From Serripes groenlandicus (lineage: Eukaryota > Mollusca > Bivalvia > Cardiida > Cardiidae): 64,000 nt of DNA. The DNA lies in contig JASEVX010000003.1 in the NCBI GenBank assembly GCA_031761405.1, positions 12,665,510 through 12,729,509 on the forward strand, read 5' to 3'. Each line of letters starts with the position of its first letter. The stretch's first letter is position 1. Position numbers and translations under genes: made by a program. This document shows, piece after piece, positions 34,918-47,145 of the stretch. The notes beneath the pieces are model-generated. The model saw only the letters and a program-made list of their open reading frames with translations. It ran no database searches and was not told the origin of the DNA.

Positions 34918-35103
34918 GTAAACATATAACTCACAAAAAAAAACCACCCCAACATATTAGACGATTGTGTTTATTTATGTAGATTCTGATAACAGTGTGA
35001 AACGTGACCAGGTGAACAAGATGATCGTAAATGCCAACTTGAACCATTTCCCACTGACCCAAATGGTATATTTTAAGATGTTTTTGCTTTAAAAGCCTAA
35101 TGA

Positions 35104-35260
35104 GGATTGATTGATTGATTGATTGGGGTTAAACGCCGTTTTTAACAATTTCTCAGTTATATCACGGCGGCCAGTTCACCAACTCATGCATTTCCTGGTT
35201 TTCTCACACCAGTACTCAACACAACAAACTTCCCAAGCAACTGGCTGCTTTTCCACATAA
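35104..35260 (-). mobile_element. SINE-like fragment with GATT-repeat tail
   Basis: GATTGATTGATTGATTGGGG, then TTAAACGCCGTTTTTAACAA and CAGTTATATCACGGCGGCC, match the tail and start of the SINE body at 7713. The sequence then diverges (CATGCATTTCCTGGTTTTCT) instead of entering the 62-bp segment, so this is a different subfamily. No tRNA-like head was found. Confidence 0.5.
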
Positions 35261-35339
35261 ACTTGCCTAATGAGGAGCATTATGTAAGAGCTGGGACTTT
35301 GGAAATATGATAACTATATGATTGTGGGTTCTGATCATC

Positions 35340-35535
35340 TCGACCACCTGCCCAGTCGTATCATAAACTACACACGTTGACATAATCTTCTAACAGACTC
35401 ATGTTAGTAATATGTGAACAGTGTATATCTAGATCAAACTGTGCGGATAAGACTCTGCGGATACACAGGCTAATCTAGATCAATACTGTTCTCATAAGCT
35501 AACTTGTACCTTTTCTCATGCACTGACACATTATT
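35340..35535. mobile_element. Interspersed repeat with GCTAACTTGTACC end
   Basis: GTGTATATCTAGATCAAACT and CACAGGCTAATCTAGATCAA, ending AAGCTAACTTGTACCTTTTC and TCATGCACTGAC, align by eye with the repeats at 26935 and 55556. Confidence 0.5.
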
Positions 35536-35769
35536 ATTATAACGTTGGAAACAGAGGGAAAATGTGAAACAATGCTAAGTTTGATAGATTTCACCTTTTC
35601 CGACAATGTTTTCAAATGTTGATAGTACAAAGCGGCCCAGAGTCATCTATATCAGGACGTATTTTAAATGTCGATATGACGAACTGGATGGACTCTAATC
35701 AGACTGCCAAATGGTTCATTAATCAGGTATTTATTTGTAGTAAATCATCGAAGGTTGTTTTTACTACGT

Positions 35770-36585
35770 CGTGGACCACTATAGTGTCATCACCAATCAT
35801 TGAAATGAGATAATTTGGTCTGATACATATCACGTGGCTCGCTCTAGTGTAATCACCAATCATTGAAATGAGATAATTTGGTCTGATACATATCACGTGG
35901 CTCGCTCTAGTGTAATCACCAATCATTGAAATCAGATAATTTGGTCTGATACATATCACGTGGCTCACTCTAGTGTCATCACCAATCATTGAAATTAGAT
36001 AATTTGGTCTGATACATATCACGTGGCTCACTCGAGTGTCATCACCAATCATTGAAATTAGATAATTTGGTCGGATACATATCACGTGGCTCACTCTAGT
36101 GTCATCACCAATCATTGAAATTAGATAATTTGGTCTGATACATATCACGTGGCTCACTCTAGTGTCATCACCAATCATTGAAATTAGATAATTTGGTCTG
36201 ATACATATCACGTGGCTCACTCTAGTGTAATCACCAATCATTGAAATCAGATAATTTGGTCTGATACATATCACGTGGCTCACTCTAGTGTAATCACCAA
36301 TCATTGAAATCAGATAATTTGGTCTGATACATATCACGTGGCTCACTCTAGTGTCATCACCAATCATTGAAATTAGATAATTTGGTCTGATACATATCAC
36401 GTGGCTCACTCTAGTGTCATCACCAATCATTGAAATTAGATAATTTGGTCTGATACATGTGACGTGGCTCACTCTAGTGTAATCACCAATCATTGAAATT
36501 AGATAATTTGGTCTGATACACGTCATGTGGCTCACTCTAGTGTCATCACCAATCATTTAAATCAGATAATTTGGTCAGATATATG
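35770..36585. repeat. 63-bp tandem repeat, about 13 copies, CACGTG in most units
   Basis: The unit has TAGTGTCATCACCAATCATT, GAAATTAGATAATTTGGTCT and GATACATATCACGTGGCTCA. Ten consecutive units keep the E-box core CACGTG. A 277-codon minus-strand frame (35723-36556) is open only because 63 is a multiple of three. Confidence 0.95.
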
Positions 36586-37092
36586 TCATTAAAATAATGA
36601 AACTTCTGGAACCCAGAAGAAAAGCTTAATTGGATAATAAGATCGATCAATTCGGCCTCCCGGAAGTAACCGGAGTTAATAAGATCAATACGAGTTAATG
36701 ATTCGGTCATTACCGGGTATCTTACAGCTGTAAATGATAACATTTTTGTGTTTTCGATAAATAAAAACAGCTTCTAATTTATATTGATCCCATCTTCACC
36801 CGTTCTGAAGCATCTGTACATAGCAGGTAACTTTTGTAAACATTATGGGAAAAGGAGAATTTGTTCTTTTCGAAATGTTTTATTTTTTAGAGATTCCTTT
36901 TTTTCCCGAAGAAATATCATTTCAATGTCGGCTACTGCAGATCTGTTGTGTGCGGTAAAGGGCTTACCCTAGAAATACATAGGGTCAAAAACAGTATTGT
37001 TTATTTGAATCAGATTGCTTGGAAGGGCAAACATATCGTACTATTCATTTTCCCCCCATAATATACTTGACATCACAAGGACGAACAATCAA
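36586..37092. other. Spacer with a decayed MITE
   Basis: A degenerate copy of the TTAA-type MITE is likely at about 36790-36965 (GGGAAAAGGAGAATTTGTTC, CTGCAGATCTGTTGTGTGCG). Nothing else is recognised. Confidence 0.4.
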
Positions 37093-40000
37093 TGTTAGTT
37101 ACACATGTAAGTAGCATCAATGGTGTTTAAACGTATACGTAGCATCAATGGTGTTTAAATTTGTAAGAAGCATCAATGGTGTTTAAAGTTGTAAGTAGTA
37201 TCAATGGTGTTTAAATTTGGTGTTTAAATTTGTAAGAAGCATCAATGGTTTTTAAATTTGTAAGAAGCATCAATGGTGTTTACATTTGTAAGCAGCGTCA
37301 ATGGTGTTTAAAGTTGTAAGTAGCATCAATGGTGTTTAAAGTTGTAAGTAGAATCAATGGTGATTACGTTTATAAGTAGTATCAATGGTGTTTAAAGTTG
37401 TAAGTAGTATCAATGGTGTTTAAATTTGTAAGTAGTATCCATGGTGTTTAAAGTTGTAAGTAGTATCAATGGTGTTTAAAGTTGTAAGTAGTATCAATGG
37501 TGTTTAAAGTTGTAAGTAGTATCAATGGTGTTTAAAGTTGTAAGTAGTATCAATGGTGTTTAAAGTTGTAAGTAGTATCCATGGTGTTTAAAGTTGTAAG
37601 TAGTATCAATGGTGTTTAAAGTTGTAAGTAGTATCAATGGTGTTTAAATTTATAAGTAGTATCAATGGTGTTTAAAGTTGTAAGTAGTATAAATGGTGTT
37701 TAAAGTTGTAAGTAGTATCAATGGTCTTTCAAGTTAAAGTTGTAAGTAGCATCAATGGTGTTTAAAGTTGTAAGTAGTATCAATGGTGTTTAAAGTTATA
37801 GGTAGTATCAATGGTGTTTAAAGTTGTAAGTAGCATCAATGGTGTTTAAAGTTGTAAGTAGTATCAATGGTGTTTAAAGTTGTAAGTAGCATCAATGGTT
37901 TTTAACATTGTAAGTAGCACCAATGGTGTTTAAAATTGTAAGTAACATCAATGGTGTTTAAAGTTGTTAGTAGTGTCAATGGTGTTTAAAGTTCTAAGTC
38001 GTATCAATAGTGTTTAAAGTTGTAAGTAGTATCAATGGTGTTTAAAGTTGTAAGTAGCATCAATGGTATTTAAAGTTCTAAGTAGTATTAATGGTGTTTA
38101 AAGTTGTAAGTAGCATCAATGGTGTTTAAAATTGTAAGTAGTATCAATGGTGTTTAAAATGTTAAGTAGCATCAATGGTGTTTAAAGTTGTAAGTAGTAT
38201 TAATGGTGTTTAAAGTTGTAAGTAGTATCAATGGTGTTTAAAGTTGTAAGTAGTATCAATGGTGTTTAAAATGTTAAGTAGCATCAGTGGTGTTTATAGT
38301 TGTAAGTAGCATCAATGGTGTTTAAAATTGTAAGTAGTATCAATGGTGTTTAAAGTTGTAAGTAGTATTAATGGTGTTTAAAGTTGTAAGTAATATTAAT
38401 TGTGTTTAAAGTTGTATGTAGCATCAATGGTGTTTAAAGTTGAAAGTAGTATTAATGGTGTTTAAAATTGTAAGTAGTATCAATTGTGTTTAACATTGTA
38501 AGAAGCATCAATGGTGTTTAAAGTTGTAAGTTGTATCAATTGTATTTAACATTGTAAATAGTATCAATGGTGTTTAAAGTGGTAAGTAGTACCAATGGGG
38601 TTTAAAGTTGTAAGTAGCATCAATGGTGTTTAAAGTTGTAAGTAGCATCAATGGTGTTTAAAGTTGTAAGTAGCATCAATGGTATTTAAAGTTGTAAGTA
38701 GCATCAATGGTGTTTAAAGTTGCAAGTAGTATCAATGGCGTTTAAAGTTGTAAGTAGTACCAATGGTGTTTAAAGTTGTAAGTAGCATCAATGGTGTTTA
38801 AAGTTGCATGTAGTATCAATGGCTTTTAAAGTTGTAAGTAGTACCAATGGCGTTTAAAGTTGTAAGTGGTGCCAATGGTGTTTAAAGTTGTAAGTAGCAT
38901 CAATGGTGTTTAAAGTTGCAAGTAGTATCAATGGCGTTTAAAGTTGTAAGTAGTATCAATGGCGTTTAAAGTTGTAAGTAGTGCCAATGGTGTTTAAAGT
39001 TGTAAGTAGCATCAATGGTGTTTAAAGTTGTAAGTAGCATCAATGGTGTTTACAGTCGTAAGTAGTACCAATGGCGTTTAAAGTTGCAAGTAGTACCAAT
39101 GGCGTTTAAAGTTGCAAGTAGTATCAATGGTGTTTAAAGTTGTAAGTAGCATCAATGGCGTTTAAAGTTGCAAGTAGTGCCAATGGTGTTTAAAGTTGTA
39201 AGTAGCATCAATGGTGTTTAAAGTTGTAAGTAGCATCAATGGTGTTTAAAGTTGTAAGTAGCATCAATGGTGTTTAAAGTTGTAAGTAGCATCAATGGTG
39301 TTTAAAGTTGTAAGTAGTATCAATGGCGTTTAAAGTTGTAAGTAGTACCAATGGTGTTGTTTAAAGTTGTAAGTAGCATCAATGGTGTTTAAAGTTGCAT
39401 GTAGTATCAATGGCTTTTAAAGTTGTAAGTAGTACCAATGGCGTTTAAAGTTGTAAGTAGTGCCAATAGTGTTTAAAGTTGTAAGTAGCATCAATGGTGT
39501 TTAAAGTTGCAAGTAGTATCAATGGGTTTAAAGTTGTAAGTAGTATCAATGGCGTTTAAAGTTGTAAGTAGTGCCAATGGTGTTTAAAGTTGTAAGTAGC
39601 ATCAATGGTGTTTAAAGTTGTAAGTAGCATCAATGGTGTTTAAAGTCGTAAGTAGTACCAATGGCGTTTAAAGTTGCAAGTAGTACCAATGGCGTTTAAA
39701 GTTGCAAGTAGTATCAATGGTGTTTAAAGTTGTAAGTAGCATCAATGGCGTTTAAAGTTGCAAGTAGTGCTAATGGTGTTTAAAGCTGTAAGAAGCATCA
39801 ATGGCGTTTAAAGTTGCAAGTAGTGCCAATGGCGTTTAAAGTTGTAAGTAGTGCCAATGGCGTTTAAAGTTGCAAGTAGTGCCAATGGTGTTTAAAGTTG
39901 TAAGTAATATTAATGGTGTTTAAAGTTGTATGTAGCATCAATGGTGTTTAAAGTTGAAAGTAGTATTAATGATGTTTAAAATTGTAAGTAGTATTCATGG

Positions 40001-41468
40001 TGTTTAAAGTTGTAAGTAGCATCAATGGTATTTAAAGTTGTAAGTAGTATCAATGGTGTTTAAAGTTGTAAGTAGTATCAATTGTGTTTAACATTGTAAG
40101 AAGCATCAATGGTGTTTAAAATTGTAAGTAGTATCAATTGTGTTTAACATTGTAAGAAGCATCAATGGTGTTTAAAGTTGTAAGTTGTATCAATTGTATT
40201 TAACATTGTAAATAGTATCAATGGTGTTTAAAGTGGTAAGTAGTACCAATGGGGTTTAAAGTTGTAAGTAGCATCAATGGTGTTTAAAGTTGTAAGTAGC
40301 ATCAATGGTATTTAAAGTTGTAAGTAGCATCAATGGTGTTTAAAGTTGTAAGTAGCATCAATGGTGTTTAAAGTTGCAAGTAGTATCAATGGTGTTTAAA
40401 GTTGTAAGTAGTACCAATGGTGTTTAAAGTTGTAAGTAGCATCAATGGTGTTTAAAGTTGCATGTAGTATCAATGGCTTTTAAAATTGTAAGTAGTACCA
40501 ATGGCGTTTAAAGTTGTAAGTAGTGCCAATGGTGTTTAAAGTTGTAAGTAGTATCAATGGCGTTTAAAGTTGCAAGTAGTATCAATGGTGTTTAAAGTTG
40601 TAAGTAGCACCAATGGCGTTTAAAGTTGTAAGTAGTGCCAATGGCGTTTAAAGTTGTAAGTAGCATCAATGGTTTTTAACATTGTAAGTAGTATCAAGTA
40701 TCAATGGTGTTTAAAGTTGTAAGTAGTGCCAATGGCGTTTAAAATTGCAAGTAGTATCAATGGCGTTTAAAGTTGTAAGTAGCACCAATGGTGTTTAAAG
40801 TTGCAAGTAGTATCAATGGCGTTTAAAGTTGCAAGTAGTATTAATGGTGTTTAAAGTTGTAGGTAGCATCAATGGTGTTTAAAGTTGCAAGTAGTATCAA
40901 TGGCGTTTAAAGTTGCAAGTAGTATCAATGGCGTTTAAAGCTGTAAGTAGCATCAATGGTGTTTAAAATTGCAAGTAGTATCAATGGCGTTTAAAGTTGT
41001 AAGTAGTGCCAATGGCGTTTAAAGTTGTAAGTAGCACCAATGGTGTTTAAAGTTGTAAGTAGTGCCAATGGCGTTTAAAGTTGTAAGTAGTATCAATGGC
41101 GTTTAAAGTTGTAAGTAGTGCCAATGGCGTTTAAAGTTGTAAGTAGTATTAATGGTGTTTAAAGTTGTAAGTAGTATCAATGGCGTTTAAAGTGTAAGTA
41201 GTGCCAATGGTGTTTAAAGTTGTAAGTAGCACCAATGGGGTTTAAAGTTGTAAGTAGTGCCAATGGTGTTTAAAGTTGCAAGTAGTGCCAATGGCGTTTA
41301 AAGTTGTAAGTAGTACCAATGGGGTTTAAAGTTGTAAGTAGTACCAATCGCGTTTAAAGTTGTAAGTAGTGCCAATGGCGTTTAAAGTTGTAAGTAGTAT
41401 TAATGGTGTTTAAAGTTGTAAGTAGCATCAATGGCGTTTAAAGTTGTAATAAGCATCACTGGTGTTTC
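37093..41468. repeat. 28-bp minisatellite, about 155 copies
   Basis: The unit is GTTGTAAGTAGCATCAATGG followed by TGTTTAAA. Common variants are GTATCAATGG, GTGCCAATGG, GTACCAATGG and GCGTTTAAA. Variant units cluster: GCGTTTAAA and CAAGTAG types dominate after about 38.7 kb, and an early TTTGTAAGAAG type dominates near 37.2 kb. Twenty-eight is not a multiple of three, so no long frame arises. Confidence 0.96.
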
Positions 41469-41861
41469 ACACTTGCCGCCACTAGTGCTGGGGTCAACCG
41501 TTTACTCGATGTGTTGTGAGCCACGTCGTCTTACCGGGTCTCCGTAATAGGGTCATATAAAGGGGTCATTGGTGTGAAACAGTAGGGGCTACAGTAACAG
41601 TGGTTTTAACTAAACTCTGGACGGACAGTGGATGCTCTGGTGAGACTGTGCGGGTATACAGGCTCGTCTGAGTTTTCCCTATACGTCGTGGATGCATTTA
41701 GACCTCAAAACACCATTTGCATATATCTTTTACAGAGCAATATCCTTTGCTTATTGAAACTAGCGAAGAAATGTAAAACTTATTGAAATAGGTAATCAGT
41801 TCCATTCAGTACCTATAAAAGACGTTTGCGGCAGAGACATCAAATGTCGTATGTGTCATGT
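41469..41861. other. Spacer between two arrays
   Basis: CTCTGGTGAGACTGTGCGGG and TATACAGGCTCG resemble a phrase at about 58530, so an old interspersed repeat is likely at 41600-41690. Otherwise nothing is recognised. Confidence 0.4.
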
Positions 41862-42480
41862 AAGGCAGTGCCAGGTGCTAGTGTGTTCATGTCTCTATTA
41901 TGTAAAGCGTAAAGAAAGACATTGCCACGTGCTAGTTTTTTCATGTTTCTATTATCTAAATCGTAACGAAAAACGATTCTACGTTCTAGTTTGTTCATGT
42001 TTCTATTATGTAAAGCGCAGTACCACGTGCTAGTTTGTTCGTGTCTCTTTTATGTTAAGCGTCAAGGAAGACAGTGCAACGCGCTAGTTAGCTCATGTCT
42101 CTTTTATGTAAAGTGTCATGTAAGGCAGTGCCACGTGCTAGTTTGTTCCTGTGTCTGTTAGGCAAAGCGTTAAGGAAGACAGTGCCACGTCCTAGTTCGT
42201 TTATGTCTCTATAATGTTAAGCGTCAAGGAAGACAGTGCCACGTGCTAGTTTGTTCCTGTGTCTATTAGGCAAAGCGTCTAGGAAGACAGTGCCACGTGC
42301 TAGTTCGTTTATGTCTCTATAATGTTAAGCGTCAAGGAAGACAGTGCCACGTGCTAGTTTGTCCATGTTTCTATCATGTTAAGCGTTAAGGAAGGCAATG
42401 TAACGTGCTAGTTTGTTCATGTCTCTATTATGTAAAGCGTCAAGAAAGAGTGCCACTTATTAGTTTGTTCATCTCTCTGT
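41862..42480. repeat. 54-bp tandem repeat, about 11 copies
   Basis: The unit has CTAGTTTGTTCATGTCTCTA, TTATGTAAAGCGTCAAGGAA and GACAGTGCCACGTG. Copies are moderately diverged. About six units retain CACGTG. Confidence 0.9.
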
Positions 42481-42489
42481 CATGCTTTT

Positions 42490-42620
42490 AGTATTCTGGG
42501 TTCAAATCCGCTTCTCGAAACAAGAGATGGACCTTGAAATAAAACTGACCAATGAATTGGTACCTACCCACAGACTATATAGTATTCGCTCTGGCCCAGG
42601 GTTTGATCGATAAAGCTCCT
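42490..42620. mobile_element. Possible tRNA-related SINE remnant
   Basis: TTCTGGGTTCAAATCCGC resembles a Pol III B box. It is followed by CTTGAAATAAAACTGACC and GGTACCTACCCACAGAC. No A box or target duplication was found. Confidence 0.3.
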
Positions 42621-42639
42621 ATTACTTCGTTATAAAATA

Positions 42640-43481
42640 ATCAGGATGTCATTTTAATCTTTCAAAGGGAAAATAAACAAAACGGTTTCCAATACCTTTA
42701 GTTTGTTTGAATGGTGCATATTGTTTTACACCGCGTGCAGTTATATCACAGCAATTATATTTTTATATAGAATAGAAAAAAATGTGACTAAATAGGAATT
42801 TGCTCAATATCATTTTTCCCCCCTTTAGTCACAATGTTTCAAAAGTTGTCGGCTTCAAAATGCGTCGGAAAGTGGGACAATGTCAACAGTTGGAGTAAAC
42901 ATAATCCGAGCATTCTTTCTGGGGACAGATTTATCAATGGGGAATGGAGGAATCTTCGCAACGCTGCGGCAACTTTGTTCAACAAAAGGAAATTATTCCT
43001 ATCCACCCTCCACCCTATTGACTTTCATTTGACTGTTTTACAACTTTTACTACCAAAATAGTTTTGAAATATTTATTACTAACTTTGTTGACACTATTAG
43101 TAATATTTGCTAAAGTAACAATATTTCAAAAGTTTGATCTCCATCTGGAGTTTAGCGCCTTTAAGAACATTCCTGTGTTGTATTGTTTGAATTGATCCTT
43201 TCATTTATACGGAAGTGTTGTTTATAGATAGTGCTGACGATGACACATGGCGAACGCCGTACACAGGGTGATCTCAATGGCTCACCTTGGATATATTGTG
43301 TTCCCATGAACCGATAAAGAGATAGGAGAAAGAGAGGAATGTTAAGATTATTTTACAGCTGTATATAGTGAATCATGAGCATGTTCACAATGATATATCG
43401 CTTATTCTCACAACCGCTCCATAAATCACATAATTATAATCAAACAATAAAGCTAATACCAGCTAAACACTCGTTATATAT
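42640..43481. other. Intergenic sequence with MITE traces
   Basis: MITE core traces occur at about 42770-42880 (GTCACAATGTTTCAAAAGTT). A 75-codon frame starting in this trace at 42834 is not like any protein I know and is taken as chance. Confidence 0.4.
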
Positions 43482-43619
43482 ATGAGCCGTTCCACGAGAA
43501 AACCAACATTATGGGCTATGCGTAATGTTTAGACCCAGATCAGCCTGCGTAGTCCACGCAGGCTATTCCGGGCCGACACAATTCGAAATTGTCTGCCCGG
43601 GTTAGCCTGAACGGCTCAT
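43482..43619. mobile_element. Internally deleted GAGCCG-family element
   Basis: The termini ATGAGCCGTTCCACGAGAAA and CTGAACGGCTCAT are inverted. Only the inner AGACCCAGATCAGCCTGCG / CACGCAGGCTATTCCGG blocks remain, about 138 bp in all. It sits within TA-repeats on both sides, which hides any target duplication. Confidence 0.7.
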
Positions 43620-44270
43620 TATATATATATATACGGAGAAAGCACGATTGGAACGACCAGAAACGCACCTGTCCAGTTAACGTTTAATTAAGCAAAGAAG
43701 TAGATATTACTTTTAAATGAGACGTCGGTTGATTTACCTCGGTTTTCTTTTTAGATAGTTCGTACTTCTGCAGTCCGAAACGTCGTCAATTTACCAATTT
43801 ACGCTCAAATGTATAGACACACTTTCTTTTTTATACGAAGAAATTCAAAATGGTGATTATGTGTTGTTCCTTTGTTCATAAACGTAAAACGTAATAAATT
43901 CGCAGATAACCAATTTAATCCATTTCCTTATTTAACATAGTAAATGATGATTCGGTATGCCAATCTTTCAATGATAGTACTCATCCGGTTTACGTTTAGG
44001 TGAGACATTTGGGGGGGATTATTTATAAAGTGAGCGACGTCACAGAATAACCGACCTTCGGTAATTACCGACCAATATTCCCTTTGATTGCCACCTTATT
44101 GATTATATTATATTGGGGTTTTCAAGCCGTTTTCAACGATATATGTTCACGGCAACAATACACGTATTCATGATCGCTGGGTATAACAGTACCATGCTTG
44201 ATCGCCATCTAGTCATTCGTACATTCATATAGGAGCGGGTATGACAAAACGTGGCGTGACTAATATAGGA
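43620..44270. other. Intergenic sequence
   Basis: No gene is recognised. A weak match to the SINE start (GGGGTTTTCAAGCCGTTTTC) lies near 44116. Confidence 0.35.
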
Positions 44271-44422
44271 TTAACCCTGATTAACGCAGCAGACGACTTT
44301 TGAAAACATGTTTTCATCTTTATTTAACAATTAAGCTATCTTTTATGGAGATTTTTCAGGTTTTTGTCAATTTGTTTTCAAAGTCGTCTGCTGCAGAATT
44401 GTTGTATGTGGGAAAGGGTTAA
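44271..44422. mobile_element. Shortened TTAA MITE
   Basis: TTAACCCTGATTAACGCAGC at the left and GTTGTATGTGGGAAAGGG plus TTAA at the right bracket a 152-bp remnant with the AAAGTCGTCTGCTGCAGA arm. Another half-copy follows to about 44530. Confidence 0.6.
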
Positions 44423-44530
44423 ACCGGTTCACACGTACAGACGCAGTTTGGCGCATGTACATCAGATGACATTTGAAAACATTGTGGCAAAAGGAAAACT
44501 TGGTCAGCATAATTGCCACAATGTGTTAAA

Positions 44531-46259
44531 CTATATTCTATCATTATTAGTCGTCGGGCAGAAGCCCGCGACTTATATTTTTAATAGGTTTTCGGAAATG
44601 ACATGTGAGGACGAGTTATTATTAGAAAAAAACAAATTTAAATGTCTTGAACATATTACAATTGTGATTGTTTAAAAACACTAAGTTATGACACATCTAA
44701 AATGAAATAAATATTCCGATGTTTTAAGTATTTGCAGTTTCTTTATTTTGACTCGCATTTATGTTTTTTTGTTTTATTTACGAAGACAAAACAGTCCCTA
44801 TTAGACTTGCAGCAGACTGTTATGTGTCAATATCGAGATAAAAATCACGTCGAATTCTCCTTTTAATAGCAATTTTAACTTACTGAATGTTATTTTCATG
44901 TTCAAAGAAATGTCTTGATTTGTGAAGAATGCATTAAATAATGTGTATCCATGTATATCTAAAATATGAACTGTTTCTAAGCTAAAACTGTTGATCACGT
45001 GACTAGCGAATACCGACTGCGTAGATCAATCTCCTTTGCAGACAGCAGGACTCTCGAATTTAGCACTCGCTACTTCGCAAAATGCGAGTTAAAATTTAAT
45101 TTTGCGAGTGCATCGTATGTTTTTCTATCCGACGAGATAAACTTCAGAATGGAATCGTATTTTTAACATGCGCGCACCTGCTAGAATGAGGTACTGTATT
45201 TTCACATACATGTAATCACAACGCGATAACCACATACCTTTACGTCGCTAAGTCTTTTTTTTTTTTCGCGTCATGAAGTCGATGGTGATGGGGATGTAAA
45301 AACATTGATCTTTAAAGATTTTTCCGAAAAAAGGAAGGAAAGAATTACAACAAATTAACATGTTGTAGGGTTTAGTTTATGTTCGAATTCAAGTTTGAAA
45401 TTAAACAGTTAAATTTCATTGAACTGTAACTGTTTAGCTGATATTAGTTTCGAGGGTGATCTAATTTATAAATAATGGACTACATTTTAATATTTGTCAT
45501 AGTATGATATAACTAGGATGCCAAGCTAATTTTATTTTGAGAAAAAGAGAAAACTCATGTCTTCAGCGATTTAACCCTTTTCTCATTGTTTTAAAAGTAG
45601 ATTGCTGCAAAGTTTTCCAATATTGACTTTAATAGGGGAAAGGTAAAATGACGTGCTATTGCATGCACATCCTAAATTGTCTGTTTTGTGGTTTTATTGA
45701 TAAATACTAAAATTCAAATATTCTGACAAACATCTTGTAAAGTGTATGTGGAATTCACAAATCTTATAATTATTCCTTAATGAAAGCATTGTATACATAC
45801 TAAGACTAATGATTGGCAAGATAACTAATTTCCATTACTGTTTATGATCAATAATTTAGTTGGCTGTGTGTATGGTCAACCTACCTTAGAATGGAGATTG
45901 GTCATGAACAATGAAACAATGAACAATGAAAGGCTTCAATTATATTTCAATGAAAGACATTCACTTCGTTGACAAAAAAATGCAAGTTATGATACATTTT
46001 CACTTGACCCAACCCCTTATGTGCCAATATGCCCTTCAGTTGATAACTGTTTTTTCAACTACTATAATGTTAGTGTTATGCATAACTGCAGTATGGATTT
46101 CCGGCGACATTGATGTGTTGCATCAATTTTCTCTTGTACATTCATTTATACAAGGTTTCCATATGTTTGCTTAGATGTGTTCCGCGTTGCCTGCTGGTTT
46201 TATGTCATTTATAGGAAAACATTAATGGTCGCAAGCCTTCACTCCGACTATACATCAAG
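44531..46259. other. Largest stretch without tandem repeats; no gene recognised
   Basis: The longest frame (82 codons, 45926-46174) encodes a partly hydrophobic peptide that I cannot relate to any family, and nearby frames are shorter. A T-run occurs at about 45258. A small decayed MITE is likely at 45572-45650. Confidence 0.4.
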
Positions 46260-46478
46260 TTAACCCTTTCCCACCTTTAGAGGCATTTTGACGCATCTGC
46301 AGCTTTTGAAAACGTCTCAAAGGAAGAAATTGCTCAAAACGTGCAATTTCTCCTTTTGCTACAATGTATTCAACTTTTTTCAGTAATTATACCAACAATT
46401 ATAGAGATTTCCCATATTTTTTGGTAGAACTGTTTAAAGTCGTCTGCTGCAGATTTGCTGTATGTGGGAAATGGTTAA
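46260..46478. mobile_element. TTAA MITE, TTGACGCATCTGCAG subfamily
   Basis: TTAACCCTTTCCCACCTTTA at the left is mirrored by GTATGTGGGAAATGGTTAA at the right. The core pair is AGAAATTGCTC / GTGCAATTTCTCC. Confidence 0.75.
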
Positions 46479-46624
46479 GGGTAAAACACTGACTATCTAT
46501 GTGTATTTATAGACCTGAGATGCTTATCGGTGAAGAAGAACAGACGGTTTAATAGGTTCCATCTCCCCGATCTGATAATGAGTAATCCTTGTATATACAT
46601 GGTGGGTGCCAACACTTGGAAACG

Positions 46625-46855
46625 ATCTTTCCCCTCATACAGAGGTATATTTACACCTCTACAGCAGACAACCTTTGAAAACATAGTGACAAATGGAGAA
46701 ATGGCTCTGTATGATCCATTTCTCCTTTTGCAATAATGTTTTGCAATAAACTATATTGAACAATTGATCTTTCATTTACAGAGAAATTCAATACTTAAGA
46801 CAAGATGTTTTCAAAGTCGTCTCCTGCAAATATTTTATTTGTGGGAAAGGGTTAA
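46625..46855. mobile_element. TTAA MITE
   Basis: The left arm has TCTTTCCCCTCATACAG and the right end TTTGTGGGAAAGGGTTAA. The core is GGAGAAATGGCTC / GATCCATTTCTCC. Confidence 0.65.
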
Positions 46856-46918
46856 CCTTTTGGGACCAGTCCTCATACAGCCGTATCTAGGTATACACAT
46901 CAACACAAAAACGGGTAA

Positions 46919-47145
46919 CTTACCCTTTCTCACTTACAGATGCATTTCGACACATCTGCAGCAGACGACTTTTGAAAACAATGTGTCATTTGGAGAAATA
47001 GCTCATAATGAGGAATTTCTCCATTTGCCACAATGTTTTCAACTCTATTCAATAACCACATTATCATTTGTAGAGATTTTCCATGGTTTTGTCAAGATGT
47101 TTTCAAAGTCGTCTGCTGCTGATTTCCTGTATGTGGGAAAGGATC
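46919..47145. mobile_element. TTAA-type MITE, third of a close cluster
   Basis: The left arm is TTACCCTTTCTCACTTACAG with GCAGCAGACGACTTTTGAAA. The right arm AGTCGTCTGCTGCTGATTTC ends TATGTGGGAAAGGAT. Both terminal TTAA sites are degraded. Confidence 0.6.

Noticed and set aside
35723..36556. 277-codon minus-strand frame
   Set aside because: It is the translation of the 63-bp tandem repeat (21 residues per unit) with no splice or start context.
42481..42510. tRNA gene suggested by GGGTTCAAATCC
   Set aside because: Only the B-box side is present; no A box or paired acceptor stem lies at the required distance.
42834..43061. 75-codon frame
   Set aside because: It starts within a decayed MITE core (GTCACAATGTTTCAAAAG), so the start codon belongs to the mobile element.
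45926..46174. 82-codon frame with a hydrophobic stretch (possible membrane peptide)
   Set aside because: It is AT-rich, has no recognisable family or splice signals, and its length is expected by chance in a sequence this long.
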